Of a stretch of 64,000 nt of DNA, positions 44,444 through 55,762 are shown in pieces (the stretch's first letter is position 1; every line of letters starts with the position of its first letter). The stretch is taken from NCBI GenBank assembly GCA_944990035.1, contig CALYLX010000064.1:186001-250000 (forward strand), given 5' to 3'. The notes under the pieces were generated by a model. That model made no database searches and was not told the origin of the DNA. It saw nothing but the letters and a program-made list of their open reading frames with translations. The translations under genes and the position numbers were made by a program. The stretch is from Clitopilus passeckerianus (lineage: Eukaryota > Basidiomycota > Agaricomycetes > Agaricales > Entolomataceae).

Positions 44444-44666
44444 CCAGGATGGGAGAAATACTGGACTTGTATTTGGTACTCAACGAAGAAATAGACGGTT
44501 TTCTTTTCGTTTGGATAGAAGAACGGAAGAACGCTACTTCGCCAGTAAACCCTACTAGTCACCATTCCAGTTATATTCACTAATCTAGTCGGCATCACAC
44601 TTTGGATGTGCATCATCAAATTTATATCGCGGACTACTAAGCGCAAATGCAAAAATAATGATACAA

Positions 44667-46080
44667 CTACTTCGTTGTTCTACTGCGTCTGACGAAGGCC
44701 TGGTATTGATCGACGAGCTGCTCCTTCGATATCTTCCCTTTGTTGAGCTGCTTCACAAGCGTCCCAAAAAATTCTGCATCCTCCGGTGTGTTGCCTGGTA
44801 GGGATTCTCCTCCTTCCGGATCATTATGGAAACCTGTCACTGGGTATTCCGACCACTTCATCCAGCATTTATTTGTTAGTACTGTCGTCAAGATGGTGAT
44901 GTTGTCCCTTGTCATCCGAAGCGCACAGACCTTTTCCCAAATATCGACTGTCTTTCCGGCTATTTCATTCATGATGAGGCTGGTCACTGCAAGATTTCTT
45001 GGGCCAAAATCCAATCCCTGCTCTTCTATAACCCCCCAAAGGCGCCAATCCTGGAGAAATGATAATCATTTCTCGGCGAAATGCCTTTGCGGCGAGAGCT
45101 TCGCTGTTTTTCCCCTCCATGCTACTGGAAGCTCTCGGAATCCGATGTCAAGCCCGAGGTCTTCGAGGTATGTCTTCGTATTCAAGATTCCCTCCGTGTG
45201 ATTGAAGGCGTACATGCCACAGTCCAGCGTGTATTCTTCACCCCTAATTGTTCTGAAGTAGAGCCAGTAATGATCATAAGGGTCCTGCCCGTTATGAACT
45301 GTGCCATCCTTTGAGTTGTGGTACGCCAGGCGGGCCGTTGGTGGAACCAACACGACCCCTTTGGCGATTCCGAAGTCAGCAAGAGGGGAACCATAAGCCG
45401 TGATGCGGATTCGCGACTCTGCAACCCCTTAAGGGGAATCGGAGGCAGAGACAGAAGTAGTTGTATAGATTTTTGCAAGGAGGGCGAGGCAGATGGCGAA
45501 GTAGTTCGGAAGTAGATAGCCTTCCCGGTAGATACGGTGGAATAGCTTGTAATGGGCTTTCGACGAAGGACTTGTTGGCCACCAAGCTGGGGCGCCTGGA
45601 TCGAAAGGCATTTCGTCGCCATAGCTAACGATTTGAGCGACCGTTCCGTCCTCGAGTTTGATGACGGGAGCGTTCGGGCTGGGACCTTTGACGATCTTGT
45701 GAGTCAGAGCAGGAGGGATCGGGCGTTCATCATCTCCAACCCCGAGCTCGAAAAATAACGCAAGGAGTGGATAAAAGCTTCGAAGTTCTATTCGTTCTGT
45801 TTTTCCTGCACACATGTTTATCTGAGTCAGCGGGATGACAGCTTAAACAACGAACGTTCTTGCCACATTGACGTTAGTGATCAGGCCAGTCTTTACGCTG
45901 GCATTCCTGAGAACAGTACATAACCTCCACGGTACGTCTCAAATCCCATGTTTGCTCAACGAGCAGTTAGAAATATGACATACCTCTCCACAAGATGAAC
46001 ATATTTGTAGTTTGGTATCCATTTTGTCACAAACAAGGCATTTATCTAGTCTCCGAGGGGGAGGAAATACTTTCCTTGGC
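44667..46080 (-). pseudogene. MYND-finger array member G, three nonsense codons
   Basis: Exon 1 reads KCLVCDKMDTKLQICSSCGE but has no start codon in frame. Exon 2 is the usual 61 nt and has TAA directly after the zinc-binding His (WPDH, stop, RQC). Its donor is GC rather than GT. Exon 3 opens KTERIELRSFYPLLALFFEL and runs to SDSP, then TAA (about 45430), then SRIRITAYGSPLADFGIAKG in the same frame. After RHFAEK there is TGA (about 45070), then DWRLWGVIEEQGLDFGPRN, ending RRSRTTK at 44667. The frame is otherwise kept throughout, so decay is by point mutation and is young. Confidence 0.82.
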
Positions 46081-46403
46081 CCTAGGCCCACGGGGCCCCA
46101 GCAGAATCAGAATGGTCTGTCTTGTTGAGTTGCATGATCAAGTTGACTGAGATTACTGAGAATCAGAGGCTGACCTTGGGCTTGATCCCGGCAAAGTCCG
46201 CTAGAGACGTGTTTGCTCTATCCAAAAATATTAACTTCGAAAGTCTGAAACAAATTGTCTCTGTAGTACATGTACTAAAATGGAGACTGCCCCTACTAGA
46301 ACCCAACTCGTGCAGAGAAGTGTGTAATGTGAAATACCCATGGCGACTATAGGTTGATAATTATCATGTACTTCAAAATGTATTGTTCGGAGGCTTTCCC
46401 TTT
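46081..46403. other. Intergenic spacer between array members G and H
   Basis: About 320 bp; no gene recognised. Confidence 0.5.
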
Positions 46404-47886
46404 CTAGTTTACGACGCGGCGAGCACGAAGATATGAACGCCACTTGGCGAGCATTTCTTCCTTGCTGGCAATGTTTCCTTTCCGTAACTCGCTCAAGAGA
46501 CGTGCGAAGTAGGCGGTTTCTTCGGGTGTCTGCTTCTGTCCTTCTGGCTCGGCATCGTCCTGAGAATGGATCACCGGTTCCTTTGGCCACTGGGTCCAGG
46601 ATCGATTCATGAGGATGGTTATTAGCGACATGCGATTTTGTTCAGTGTACCTGACGGCAAGCAGCATCTCTGTCGGGGAGCATTCTCGACCTGCGATCTC
46701 CTCCAGGACTGTGATGATCATGGCGCGATCGTCTTCGTCCTCAAAATGCAGCCCGGAGCCTTTGATAGCTTGGTGGAGCCTAGGGTCGCGAAGGAACGAA
46801 AAGCGTTTCTGGACTGTGTGGGTTTCGGGAAGGTAACGGATGGCGCTTTTGCCTCTCCAACTCGCAGGGGCTGGCTCCAAGAACTCGAACTTGAGGTCGT
46901 GTGCGTATTTTGCGATGTCCACCACCGTCTGACATATATTGAACGTGTAAAGGCCGCAATCCAAATGGTACTCCTGTCCCCGTATGGTCTTGAAATACAT
47001 CCAATAATGGTCGTCTGGATTCTGCCCTCCCGTAATCTCCCCATCACTATCCCGATAGGCCAGTCTGTTCTGAGATTTTGTGGCAACTGTCCCTTTAGCG
47101 ATACCAAAGTCGGCTAGAGGGGAGCCGTAAATGTTAAGCCGAATGCGCGTCTCCCCGTCCTTCGTATCGGAGGCTGGGATCGCTGTGGTGGTATATATTT
47201 CTGAAAGAAGGGCGAGGCAGATCCCAAAATAATTCGGGAGGAGCCATCCTTCTCTCAGAATTCGGTAGTATAGTTTGTACCCAACATCCCAGGTAGGAGG
47301 TTTGGGCCACCAATCCTTCGACCCAGGATTGAAGGGAATTTCCTTCCCCAGATCGACGACTATGGCTGCTGAACCGTCGGGAAGTGAAGTGACAGGGCTA
47401 CTTGGAGCAGGACAGTTTGTGATTTGATGCGTTAAGGCGTGGTGCAACGGCCTCTCGGGGTGCCCGACTGCGATTTCAAACAGCACCGCTAGAAAAGCAA
47501 AGAAGCTTCTGAAGTCGATCCAATCGGTCTTGCCTGGATAGCTGAGGTGTCAGGAGAGTCAAGAGCAGTGCAAGAGCAGAACATAATTCATACCGCAGTG
47601 GGGTTTATGCTTCGGCCAATGCTCTTTCTGACATTCTTGAGAGCAGTACATTTCCTGAAGCGACGGATGATATGGTCAGATTTCAGCTACATTTGCTAGT
47701 TTAGAGTCATACCTCTCCACAGGCTGAGCATAGTCGCAACTTCGGACCCGTACTTTGGCAAATCGAACATCTTTCAATCCTTTCAGGCGGCAAGAATACT
47801 GTCTTTGGCTTTAGTCTTCTCTGCCATCCCTTTGGAGCACTATACCAGCGCTTCTCTCCGGGGTCAGCTGGATCCGGGGAGGACAT
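46404..47886 (-). CDS. MYND-finger array protein H
   Basis: Exons 47886-47713, 47654-47594 and 47533-46404 give 454 residues. N-terminus MSSPDPADPGEKRWYSAPKG leads to the finger CSICQSTGPKLRLCSACGE and MYCSQECQKEHWPKHKPHC. Then KTDWIDFRSFFAFLAVLFEI, KDWWPKPP, LREGWLLPNYFGICLALLSE, GSPLADFGIAKG, NPDDHYWMYFKTIRGQE, LDCGLYTFNI, KRFSFLRDPRLHQAIKGSGL, LEEIAGRECSPTE and SWTQWPKEP. It is the only intact minus-strand member and the closest to the broken J (shared GWEK/GWQRR lead-in and E-D-E-D-R-A-M-I block). Function unknown. Confidence 0.88.
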
Positions 47887-48246
47887 GGGGACGTGATAGT
47901 TCTGACTGAAGTAACTAAAGCCCCAGGGACCCTAGGACGGTCCCAAAGCACGTGTAGCTGAAGTGACCTCAAGGGCGTTCTTGACATTCGATTCGATCAT
48001 GAGTTCTGCTTTGGAAAAGCCCTCAGGCTCATCTGTGGAACCGAGACGGCACAGCGGCAACTTCCAGGACAGCCTCGTTGCCAACCATCCTACCAGCGCA
48101 GATTACTGGCCACTAGATATGATCACTATTCAGAGATAGCTACAAACCTACATACCTATTTCTATACCGTAAAAAGTCGTGTTAGCCCTATAATCCCCCC
48201 AGTCGATACCACAATGTGAAGTTCTACCCTACCATGGTTGCTTCAG
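47887..48246. other. Intergenic region
   Basis: About 360 bp between the start of array member H and the 3' end of the NLR gene. Nothing recognised. Confidence 0.5.
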
Positions 48247-51219
48247 TCAACCTTTTGCTCCCTCTTCTTTCAGCAGCTTCATGACACCTGAATATCTCAT
48301 TCTTGATGCATATTGAAACGGGGTCCAACCTCTCTTATCAGCTCGATTTAAGTCAAGGTCTTCGTCCTCAAGGAGCATTTTCACTAGTGAAACCGCTCTG
48401 GCTTGCGGTTTTTGGCGAGTGTCGGGGGATGAATTTCTCTTCACAAGCTGTTGGTTGGAGGACCAGTTTCCTGCTGCTCGTGAGAGGACGGTGCGACCAG
48501 ACTTATCCTGAGAGTTGACATCAACCTCTCCGGTCGCGAGTAATAGCCTTGCTACGTCGTCAAAGCCCTGTTCGGCTACATGGGACAACGCTGTACGGCC
48601 CTCTTTGTCACTTGCATCGACATTGACTCGTCCATCGGTCAGGAGCGTCTCGACGACGGTGGCATGCCCGGCTCTCGCTGCAAGGATGAGTGGTGTTGAC
48701 CCTTGATAGTCGCGGGCGTTCGGAATACGAGTCTGTTTGAGCAACAATTTTACCACTTGAACGTGGTTTTTGGCAGCCGCTTCTAGTAGCGGAGTAGTAC
48801 CTTTGAGGTCAGGAGCATCGACGTCGATCCATTCGCACTCAAGCAAGAGCTTGACCACTTCCTCGTGTCCCTCCCCGGCCGCATATAATAAAGGCGAACG
48901 GCCACTCCCGTCTGGAATGCCAATTTCAAGGTTCTGAGCCACCTGTACAACGGAGGGATGTAAGAGTTCGATTCGGTCTACATTTTGAAATAAAAATTTA
49001 CCTTCTGCTGCTCTAGCAGCAATTTTACTGACTCCACTCTCCCGAGTCTAGCTGCGAAGATGAATGGTGTTCGACCTTCCCTGGTCTGGGGTGGTTGGTG
49101 CAGATTGTTCATCAACGTAGACAGAGTCCGATTTTGGCTATGATAGATGGCGAGGAAAACGCCACATCCGTGACTTCCTGGACCATCATCACAGTACCAG
49201 TCGAATAGATCCCGGTAGAGGACATATTCGAGAGAAAGGCTGAGGGCGGGGTTTTCCAGGGTGGGGAATTGGAGGATGTGGTCGTCTAGCCCCTGGTCAC
49301 AGGCTTGGGCATGGTTCCCCCACTCCAATGCTGCATAGTCGTAGAATGGATGATCACCCCAGTCGAAGTCCTGTTGAATGTCGAAACATGTCAGGGAAAG
49401 GTAATCAATGCACGTTCTTGCTATCTTCTCCTCGGCGAATGGGAAGTGTTGGTGTCGGTTCTCGGAGAAGTATTCCTGTACGGTGACATCTGTACGTGAA
49501 GCGTCAGCAGCCAGTTCTCAGGCAGGTAATGCTCAGAGTCCAACTCACGAACAAAACCTATCGACCCGTCTTCAACGATGACAAGCCCTGCACATGCCGC
49601 AGTGATAAACGATGGATCCGTCAAGTAGTCTTCGGTGCTCGCTGCACCTGGTCGAGTAGCAAGTGCATGCTGTAGCTCCTCGACAGAGAGCGAACGCCGA
49701 GCGTATGCAATCCACATGAGAGTCTTCATTGCCAGCTCCCTTCGGTGATGTGTTTGTCCTCTGATGCGCACAATCGCTTCTGCATATGTCTCGTCGATGC
49801 CATCGGGGAGGCTTTCTAATGCGTCTCGCATATCACCTGGGTTGGAATGCTGAACCAAGGAATTCATATGAAGCCTCGCCAGCAGGAACCTGTGCACATA
49901 GGTTAGTGAATGGTAACCGTAACTGAAAATGCCAATCACTTACCGTCCCTTGGCAGCCTTCGTTACGACTCCTATAATCTGCTCTGAAAGACTTGGTGAA
50001 GGCAACAAGCCGAAGGATCCAGATAGAATTCGAGCCTCGATATAATTCTGTATATCGTCGTCGAAGGCATGTAGCGGCCGGCGGATGCATCCAAATTCTT
50101 GGAAGATCTTCTCGATCTCCCCAAGTACCCGAGACGTGATAAGGAGCTTCACATTTCTGCCTAAGGACAGCAGAAGCACGAGAAGCTCCCGGATTTTGTG
50201 ATCGTTGTAAGTTTCCAAATACTCATCTAGGGCATCCAGGACAATAAACGCGGTCGTGTAATGCGTCAAACTGGGCGCAATCGTCTTCCGCAGTTCTTCC
50301 AAGGTGGCGGAATCTTTCTTGGCCCTATGGGACTGGTAGAGGGCTTCGAACACCGACGCCTCCTCGGAGTCAAAGACGGCCTCGTAGATCTGCCTAGCCA
50401 GAGATCCAAGAATGACCAACGGGTTCTGTTGCTTCTGTTGCTTGTAGTCAAAGTAGACGAATGTGAGAACAGATCCTGCCTCGTGCCTCTGAAGGTAGTT
50501 GATGGCGATTGAACTAGAAAGGGTGAGTACTGGCCGATATCCATTTATCGTACAAGACTTACGCAAGAACAGTTTTCCCAACGCCCGCTGAAAATATATC
50601 AGCCCGTAGCGAAGACATGGTTGCCGAGTCACCCACGTATACCAGGACACCACAGGATGCCATGACCTTGACGTAGAAGCCAATTGCGAAACTCTGCGGA
50701 ATGAGGGAACCATTCGCCCGTATTCTTTTCCCTCTGCTTTGCGACTTCATTGTGAGTTGGGCGATGGTCCAATAACGAAAGCCAGTCTGCCACGTCCTTA
50801 TGGCGATCGTCTGATAGAGGGTATCCGTTAAGTAACGGCAGTGGTGGATGCGGAGGCTGAACTTACTAAAGTCTAAAATTCAGCCAGAACTGTGATGATA
50901 CTTCCAGAGCTGAAAGGCAAAGCGTACAGTTTATCTGCCAGAGGTCTCCCTCGATGTTGCTGAACACTCCGTCGTTGATGGTGACATTCTCATTGTTGGA
51001 GAAGCTACTAGTAGCTGATGTTAGGGTATCTTATTCAACAACATGATAAGCAGGAGTACGGGCCTGGTAAACGGAAAAGAACTCACTGTTCAAGTAGAAG
51101 CCATCTTCACCGACCTGGTGGGATGTGGTATCCAGCTTCCAACTTCCTACGGATGGAGTAGAGGCAGTAGACTGGGTAAGGGATATACATCGTTCTAGCA
51201 GAATCCAAGTTAGCAACAT
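48247..51219 (-). CDS. NACHT-ankyrin NLR (STAND NTPase)
   Basis: A multi-exon gene with a likely start at 51219. The N-terminal segment has NVTINDGVFSNIEGD, a short glycine/asparagine motif common at the start of basidiomycete NACHT proteins. Then WFPHSAEFRNWLLRQGHGIL and Walker A GIPGVGKTVLAS, split by an intron at about 50588-50637. Walker B is FIVLDALDEYLE, followed by sensor LLITSR, then LPDGIDETYAEAIVRI, RSLSVEELQHALA and FVHVTVQEYFSE (winged-helix end). About eight or nine ankyrin repeats occupy the C-terminus (for example GRSPLLYAAGEGHEEVVKLL). Such proteins are viewed as fungal non-self receptors that oligomerise on NTP binding. The effector part is very short, so signalling may rely on a partner. 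The join between exons 2 and 3 near 50870-50960 did not resolve. Confidence 0.88.
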
Positions 51220-52395
51220 CTCGTTTTAAGCCCGACCATTCGACACACCATCCCGACGGACTCCATCGAAGCAGCCAATCTCCCAACAATGCAGGAACAA
51301 CCGTCTAAGGTTCCTATCATTGCGAAGGAGCCTCTGACAGTGATCCACCGTCAAAGCATTCCTACTCGGAAGTGTAGAATCTGGCCCTTGTATAACTTCC
51401 TTCAGAACATGGGCTTCGACGGCTTCACCCATAGCTGGCGACAGACTCTTGGACTCAGCCCACTGATAATCGGCGAGAATGGCTTCATCGGGATCGAAGG
51501 ATGGTGTTTCTTCACGGGAACCGGTGTACAAGGAGTTTGCGGATATCACCATTGAGGCCGAGCTCGACGGCTGGTCACATCATAGGGCCATTACCATTGA
51601 GGCTGGGAGAAAGGGCTGTGGTGCTGTCACTGGCCTGTAACTAGCGCTCATCCATGATTGGACAAGGGACCAACGTTTACGGTGTTTTGCATCACAAATT
51701 GCAGGCCTAGGTTACGAAATTTCGATTGAGTATCACGTGTGTGTCACTCGGTTATTTATATTTGGTATTCTGTCAACCAATCGATGGCTCGAAGATCCTT
51801 CGCACCAGACCTCATAGCTCCCCCTCAGTCAATTCATGAGGCTATCACTGGCATTCGCTGGCGTTACGAAGAAGAAAAGTAGATTGGAGAGATGGCGCGG
51901 CTAGCTCGATGTGGTGAGCAGACCGTGTACTATATATCATCTTTTCTTGAGCAATTCATCGTAATTTTGATGTTCTTCACAACCTTCAAACAGGGAGGCA
52001 GAATCTGCGGAGGTTTGGGCAGCAGACCCTAAAAGGTCAAGTTAAAAGTCATCGTAAATATTGCGTAAATATTGGATAAATTTCAGACAGTTGTATCCAT
52101 ATCCCTGCGCCGTATATCTCATACTACACAGTTTCCGGCAAGAAACCTTTCCCCCACGATTGCGCGGATTGGATGCGTGCCCACCAAGTCAACCAGACTC
52201 CGTGACAGGGTTCATGTTCCTGTCATCCCACGTGACTTTTTTGGGGTTTCTGGGGGGAAAGTGGACCTGCAATTTACGATGTAAAAGACTGTACAGCCGC
52301 TTCAGGGTTTGGGAGAGCTGCTTACTTCAGGGGAGGCCAATAGGTTCGGTCAAGCAAGTTCATATCATGCTAAACTAAATTTTTTGAGAGGGATA
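51220..52395. other. Intergenic region upstream of the NLR
   Basis: About 1.2 kb. A minus-strand frame at 51226-51552 could be extra 5' exon sequence of the NLR or a chance ORF. Repeats of TAAATATTG near 52055-52075 are too short to interpret. Nothing else recognised. Confidence 0.45.
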
Positions 52396-53985
52396 CTACG
52401 CTTTACGGTTTATATGGACAGACAGCTTCTCGAGCATCTCTTCCTTGCTCATCTCTCCTTTGTCAACCTCCTTCTCCAACTTCCTCGCCAATGTGGCGAA
52501 CACGGCAGTCTCCTCTGGTGTCATTTTATGCTCCTCCTCACCTCCCTTCTCCCAATTTGAATGTGGTTCCTTGGGCCAATGGGTCCAAGATCGCTTCAGC
52601 AAAACGGTGAGAAGCGACATGCGGTTTTGTTCCGTCATTCGAATTGCAAGCTCCTTCTCTGTTACAGAACATGGCCGCCCTGCGATTTCATCCATAATGG
52701 TTCCGATCATAGCCCTATCTTCCTCATCTTCGAAGAGGAGATCGCTGCCTCGGATGACATGATGTAGGCGGGTGTCGTGGAGGAAGGAGAAGCGGTGTCT
52801 GGTGACTTGAATTTCGGGCCAGAACGTTTTGCTGGCTTTCCCCATCCAAAGAGCGGGAGCTGGTGCAAGTGTCTCAAAGCCGATATCTTTCCCGTATGCG
52901 CCGGAGTCAACTCTGGCAGGGCATACGTAGAAAGTATATAGACCACAATCTAGTTGATACTCCACTCCTCGTATTGTTTTGAAGTAAAGCCAATAATGAT
53001 CGTCAGGATCTTGTGCAGGAGTGATTGTTCCGTCCAGGCTGTTTCTATACGCGAGTCGTTCTTGAGACTTGTAAACCAATGCGCCTTTGGCAATTCCAAA
53101 ATCGGCCACGGGAGAACCATAAATAGTTAGGTGAAAACCTTCTCTGGCTTCACGGGGTTTCAACCGGGAAGCGGGCATTGTGAATGTTGTGTATATTTCG
53201 GCAAGCATGGAAAGGTAGAGGGCGAAGTATTTCGGAATAAGCCAGCCTTCCCGATGAATTCGGTGCCATAGCGTGTATGGATATGTCGCGTCGGCAGGGT
53301 GCGGCCACCAATCGGGGGTCCAAGGCCCGAATGGCCTTTCATTCCCAAACTCAACAACCCGGGCGAGCATGCCGTTGGGTAGATGGACTGCTTTTGACGT
53401 CCGATTAGGAGAATTTGTGATTTTGTGAGTCAGGGCTGGGTGTAACGGTCGGAGTGGATGTCCATTCCCGAGGTCACAGAGAACGGCCAGAAATGCATGG
53501 AAGCTCCGCAATTCTATGGAAATGTGTTTTTCCTGGCGATCATCAAAGTTAGAAAGACTACGATCATCGAGGAAGCTTGAACCCGAACCACAGAAGAATT
53601 AATGCGTAGGCCAATGATTCGTCTGGCATCGGGTAGAGCAGTATATAAACTATATACCAGGGTACCCAAAAAAACATCGGGACATTAGTTTTCAGTTCAT
53701 TCAACAAAGTGTTAGACAGCGAAAACATACCTGCTTGCAAGCCGAACATAGCTGCAATTTACCGGTTCTCCCGCATCTCTCACATTTCTCAAGCTTCTCA
53801 GGAGGCAACCAGACCGTCCTCGGCCTTAAAGTCTTCTCCCATCCTTCTGGAGGCTCGTAATAAACTTTGTCCTCCCGTTGATGATCCTTTGGTGGCACGG
53901 AAGACAAAGTTGGCGTGTTACGAGAGATACGAGAATTATCGGCGCGATCGCAGGCGGCGACAGCCGAGGGACTTCTCAGAGACAT
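52396..53985 (-). pseudogene. MYND-finger array member J, N-terminal half broken
   Basis: Exon 1 (53985-53731) gives KVYYEPPEGWEKTLRPRTVW, then CERCGRTGKLQLCSACKQ. Exon 2 is again 61 nt (IYCSTRCQTNHWPTH), but TAA follows the zinc-binding His, the same codon as in member G, and the donor is poor (gttcgg). Exon 3 then joins out of frame. From 53511 a 371-codon frame is fully open: FHAFLAVLCDLGNGHPLRPL, TPDWWPHP, HREGWLIPKYFALYLSMLAE, GSPVADFGIAKG, DPDDHYWLYFKTIRGVE, LDCGLYTFYV, SFLHDTRLHHVIRG and SWTHWPKEP. A fingerless protein could be made if an internal start is used; otherwise a recent pseudogene. Confidence 0.75.
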
Positions 53986-54167
53986 GTCCTCCTGTAGCAC
54001 GCCATGGGTTGGACTGAATAATTCGCAGGGCATATCGGAAAACAGAAACCTCCGTTGACATACGAGCTGGGTCTCAGATATTGGTATAACGGGAGTATAT
54101 AGTATTTCCGCCCAATAGTCCCATATTGGAAAAAGGATTGTCGATTCAGTTTGCGTCACGGCGAACA

Positions 54168-54340
54168 CTGAAATACGAACGCCATTTGTCGAACATCTCT
54201 TCCTTCGCCGTAGTAGCGATATTTCTGATCTGGAACTAGCGGGAGACGGGTATGGTAGGCCGTCCCTTCCAGTATCCGTATCTATCCATCCGATTGGGGT
54301 TTGTTTGGAGTTTGTGCGACTGGATCCAGGATCGATTCAC
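54168..54340 (-). pseudogene. Fragment of a MYND array gene (C-terminal end)
   Basis: Plus-strand AACGCCATTTGTCGAACAT at 54179-54197 and GGATCCAGGATCGATTCA at 54322-54339 closely match the 3' end of member H (near 46437 and 46596) in the same order and orientation, with most intervening bases lost. The next stretch (to about 54500) is too altered to align by eye. A relic of another array copy. Confidence 0.65.
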
Positions 54341-54601
54341 GAGGATGGTATTAGGGGGTTGCGGTCGTCGGAGAAGCTCAATAACAAGCACAACGGCTCG
54401 GCCGAATACCAGATTTTCGCAGCAGAGATTTCCTGTGAAGAGGCGAAGGCTGAAGGGATGGAGGAAGGCCTACGTCTCCACATCTAATAGGTCGAATATA
54501 TCCACCCCGGACTACTTGCATCAACCTCATAAGACGGCTTGCCCGTGCAAACGAATCAGGCAGTGTTGTAGGCAGGTCCCCGCGAACCCAGGATTCGTCT
54601 T

Positions 54602-55659
54602 TTAGAGTTCGATGCTTTCTTTGTGCTTGAACTTCCGTCCCGCTCGCTCTGCGCTCCTAAACCGGAATTGGTTCCCGTGCAGCTCGAACTCGATATAGGG
54701 CTCATCAAGAACTGTGGTCTTTGCTCCTTCCGGATCCGGAACCGGGAAAGGTTGATTGGGGCTATATGTCGGTGGGAGAACAGAGTAGAGAGGTACTGCA
54801 AACGCGAAGACGGAATTTTCTTTGGGGATCACTGCGAGGATATGAGTTTTTGTTGGTCGTGGGGAAGGATGATAAATGTGCATACATTTAACTTTATCCT
54901 TTTTTGTGACAACTTTGAAGGCGTTTTCCGACTCGTGGATGACTATGCCAGAGAGTCCAATCAAGCTGGGATTTTTGCTCTGGCGTACTGAACCGACTGT
55001 CAGGACTTCACTACGTCCAGCGAATGGGATTTCGGCAATGCTCACCTGTCATAATTGAGCCATGAAAATCGGCTTTCACAAGTTTCGGGTGCATTCCGCT
55101 GGACGATGGTATAATTTTTTCTCGCGGCGGTCCCGAGGTTGAACGTTGAGGCAGATTTAACAGCTCCGACATGTAGCCCATCCACAGCCGATGCAATGGT
55201 ATAAAGAGTTCAAATCTATGAGATTTATCGTCAGATTTTAGCTCCTTCAAAGAAAAACCCCATACTTTGCCTGGCTCTCGTCCAACTTCCAAACACCCTT
55301 CTCCTTGGCCTCTCTTTTCCCAATCACCTTTCGTTTCTTCTTCTCCTTTTGAGCCTTCTGCCTTGCCCGTTTCTCTTCTAGTTCCTTTTTTACTTTACTC
55401 GTTTTTGCCGGGTTTTCCAGCAGCATTTGTCTTCCTTGGACCCGAGATGCATACATTCCCTCAGGATCGGAAGCTTGTGTGAGATGCTCGGTGACATAGG
55501 TAGGTGTGAATGGCGCAGCTGAGGTTAGCTTAATGCGTTGATTTTGCTGCTGCTTTTTATCAGTGTTTCGGGCGGAATAACAGACTTGTCACCTCTCACC
55601 TTTGTGAACGGTAGCTCCTTGTAAACGTCGACCCTCGCAGTGTTGGGCGTTTGGGACAT
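54602..55659 (-). CDS. POP4: RNase P/MRP protein subunit POP4 (Rpp29)
   Basis: Five exons (55659-55593, 55518-55266, 55215-55046, 54987-54886, 54831-54602) join to 273 residues. The N-terminus is basic and helical (KKELEEKRARQKAQKEKKKR). The conserved UPF0086/Rpp29 core follows: HRLWMGYMSELLNL, LVKADFHGSIMTVRQSKNPS, GLSGIVIHESENAFKVVTKK, KVKLIPKENSVFAF, then FELHGNQFRFRSAERAGRKF. Pop4 is a core protein of RNase P (tRNA 5' processing) and RNase MRP in the nucleolus. A Pro-rich insert (PPTYSPNQPFPVPDPEG) lies between the last two core strands. The first donor (gtgaca) is weak but needed to keep frame. Transcribed away from the NAD(P)HX epimerase. Confidence 0.93.
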
Positions 55660-55762
55660 GGAGGCTCTGAGTAATAGAGATAAACAAACTCCGTTCTCAG
55701 GCGCGTTCCAAATCTCAATCAACATTGCTTCCGACGTCACTTCTGAATCTGTAACCACCACC
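55660..55762. promoter_or_regulatory. 103-bp bidirectional promoter, POP4 / NAD(P)HX epimerase
   Basis: Only 103 bp separate the two start codons, so both conserved genes must share core promoter sequence. It includes TGACGTCA-like CCGACGTCACT at about 55731-55741 (a CRE/ATF-type half-palindrome). No TATA box. Confidence 0.65.

Noticed and set aside
51226..51552. Minus-strand ORF upstream of the NLR as a separate gene
   Set aside because: No motif and no supported start; it may be untranslated or 5' exon sequence of the NLR, so it was left within the intergenic entry.
45840..53650. Reassigned TAA codon in MYND members G and J
   Set aside because: Intact members and housekeeping genes end at TAA normally, and both loci carry other damage (lost start, extra stops, poor donors, frame change).
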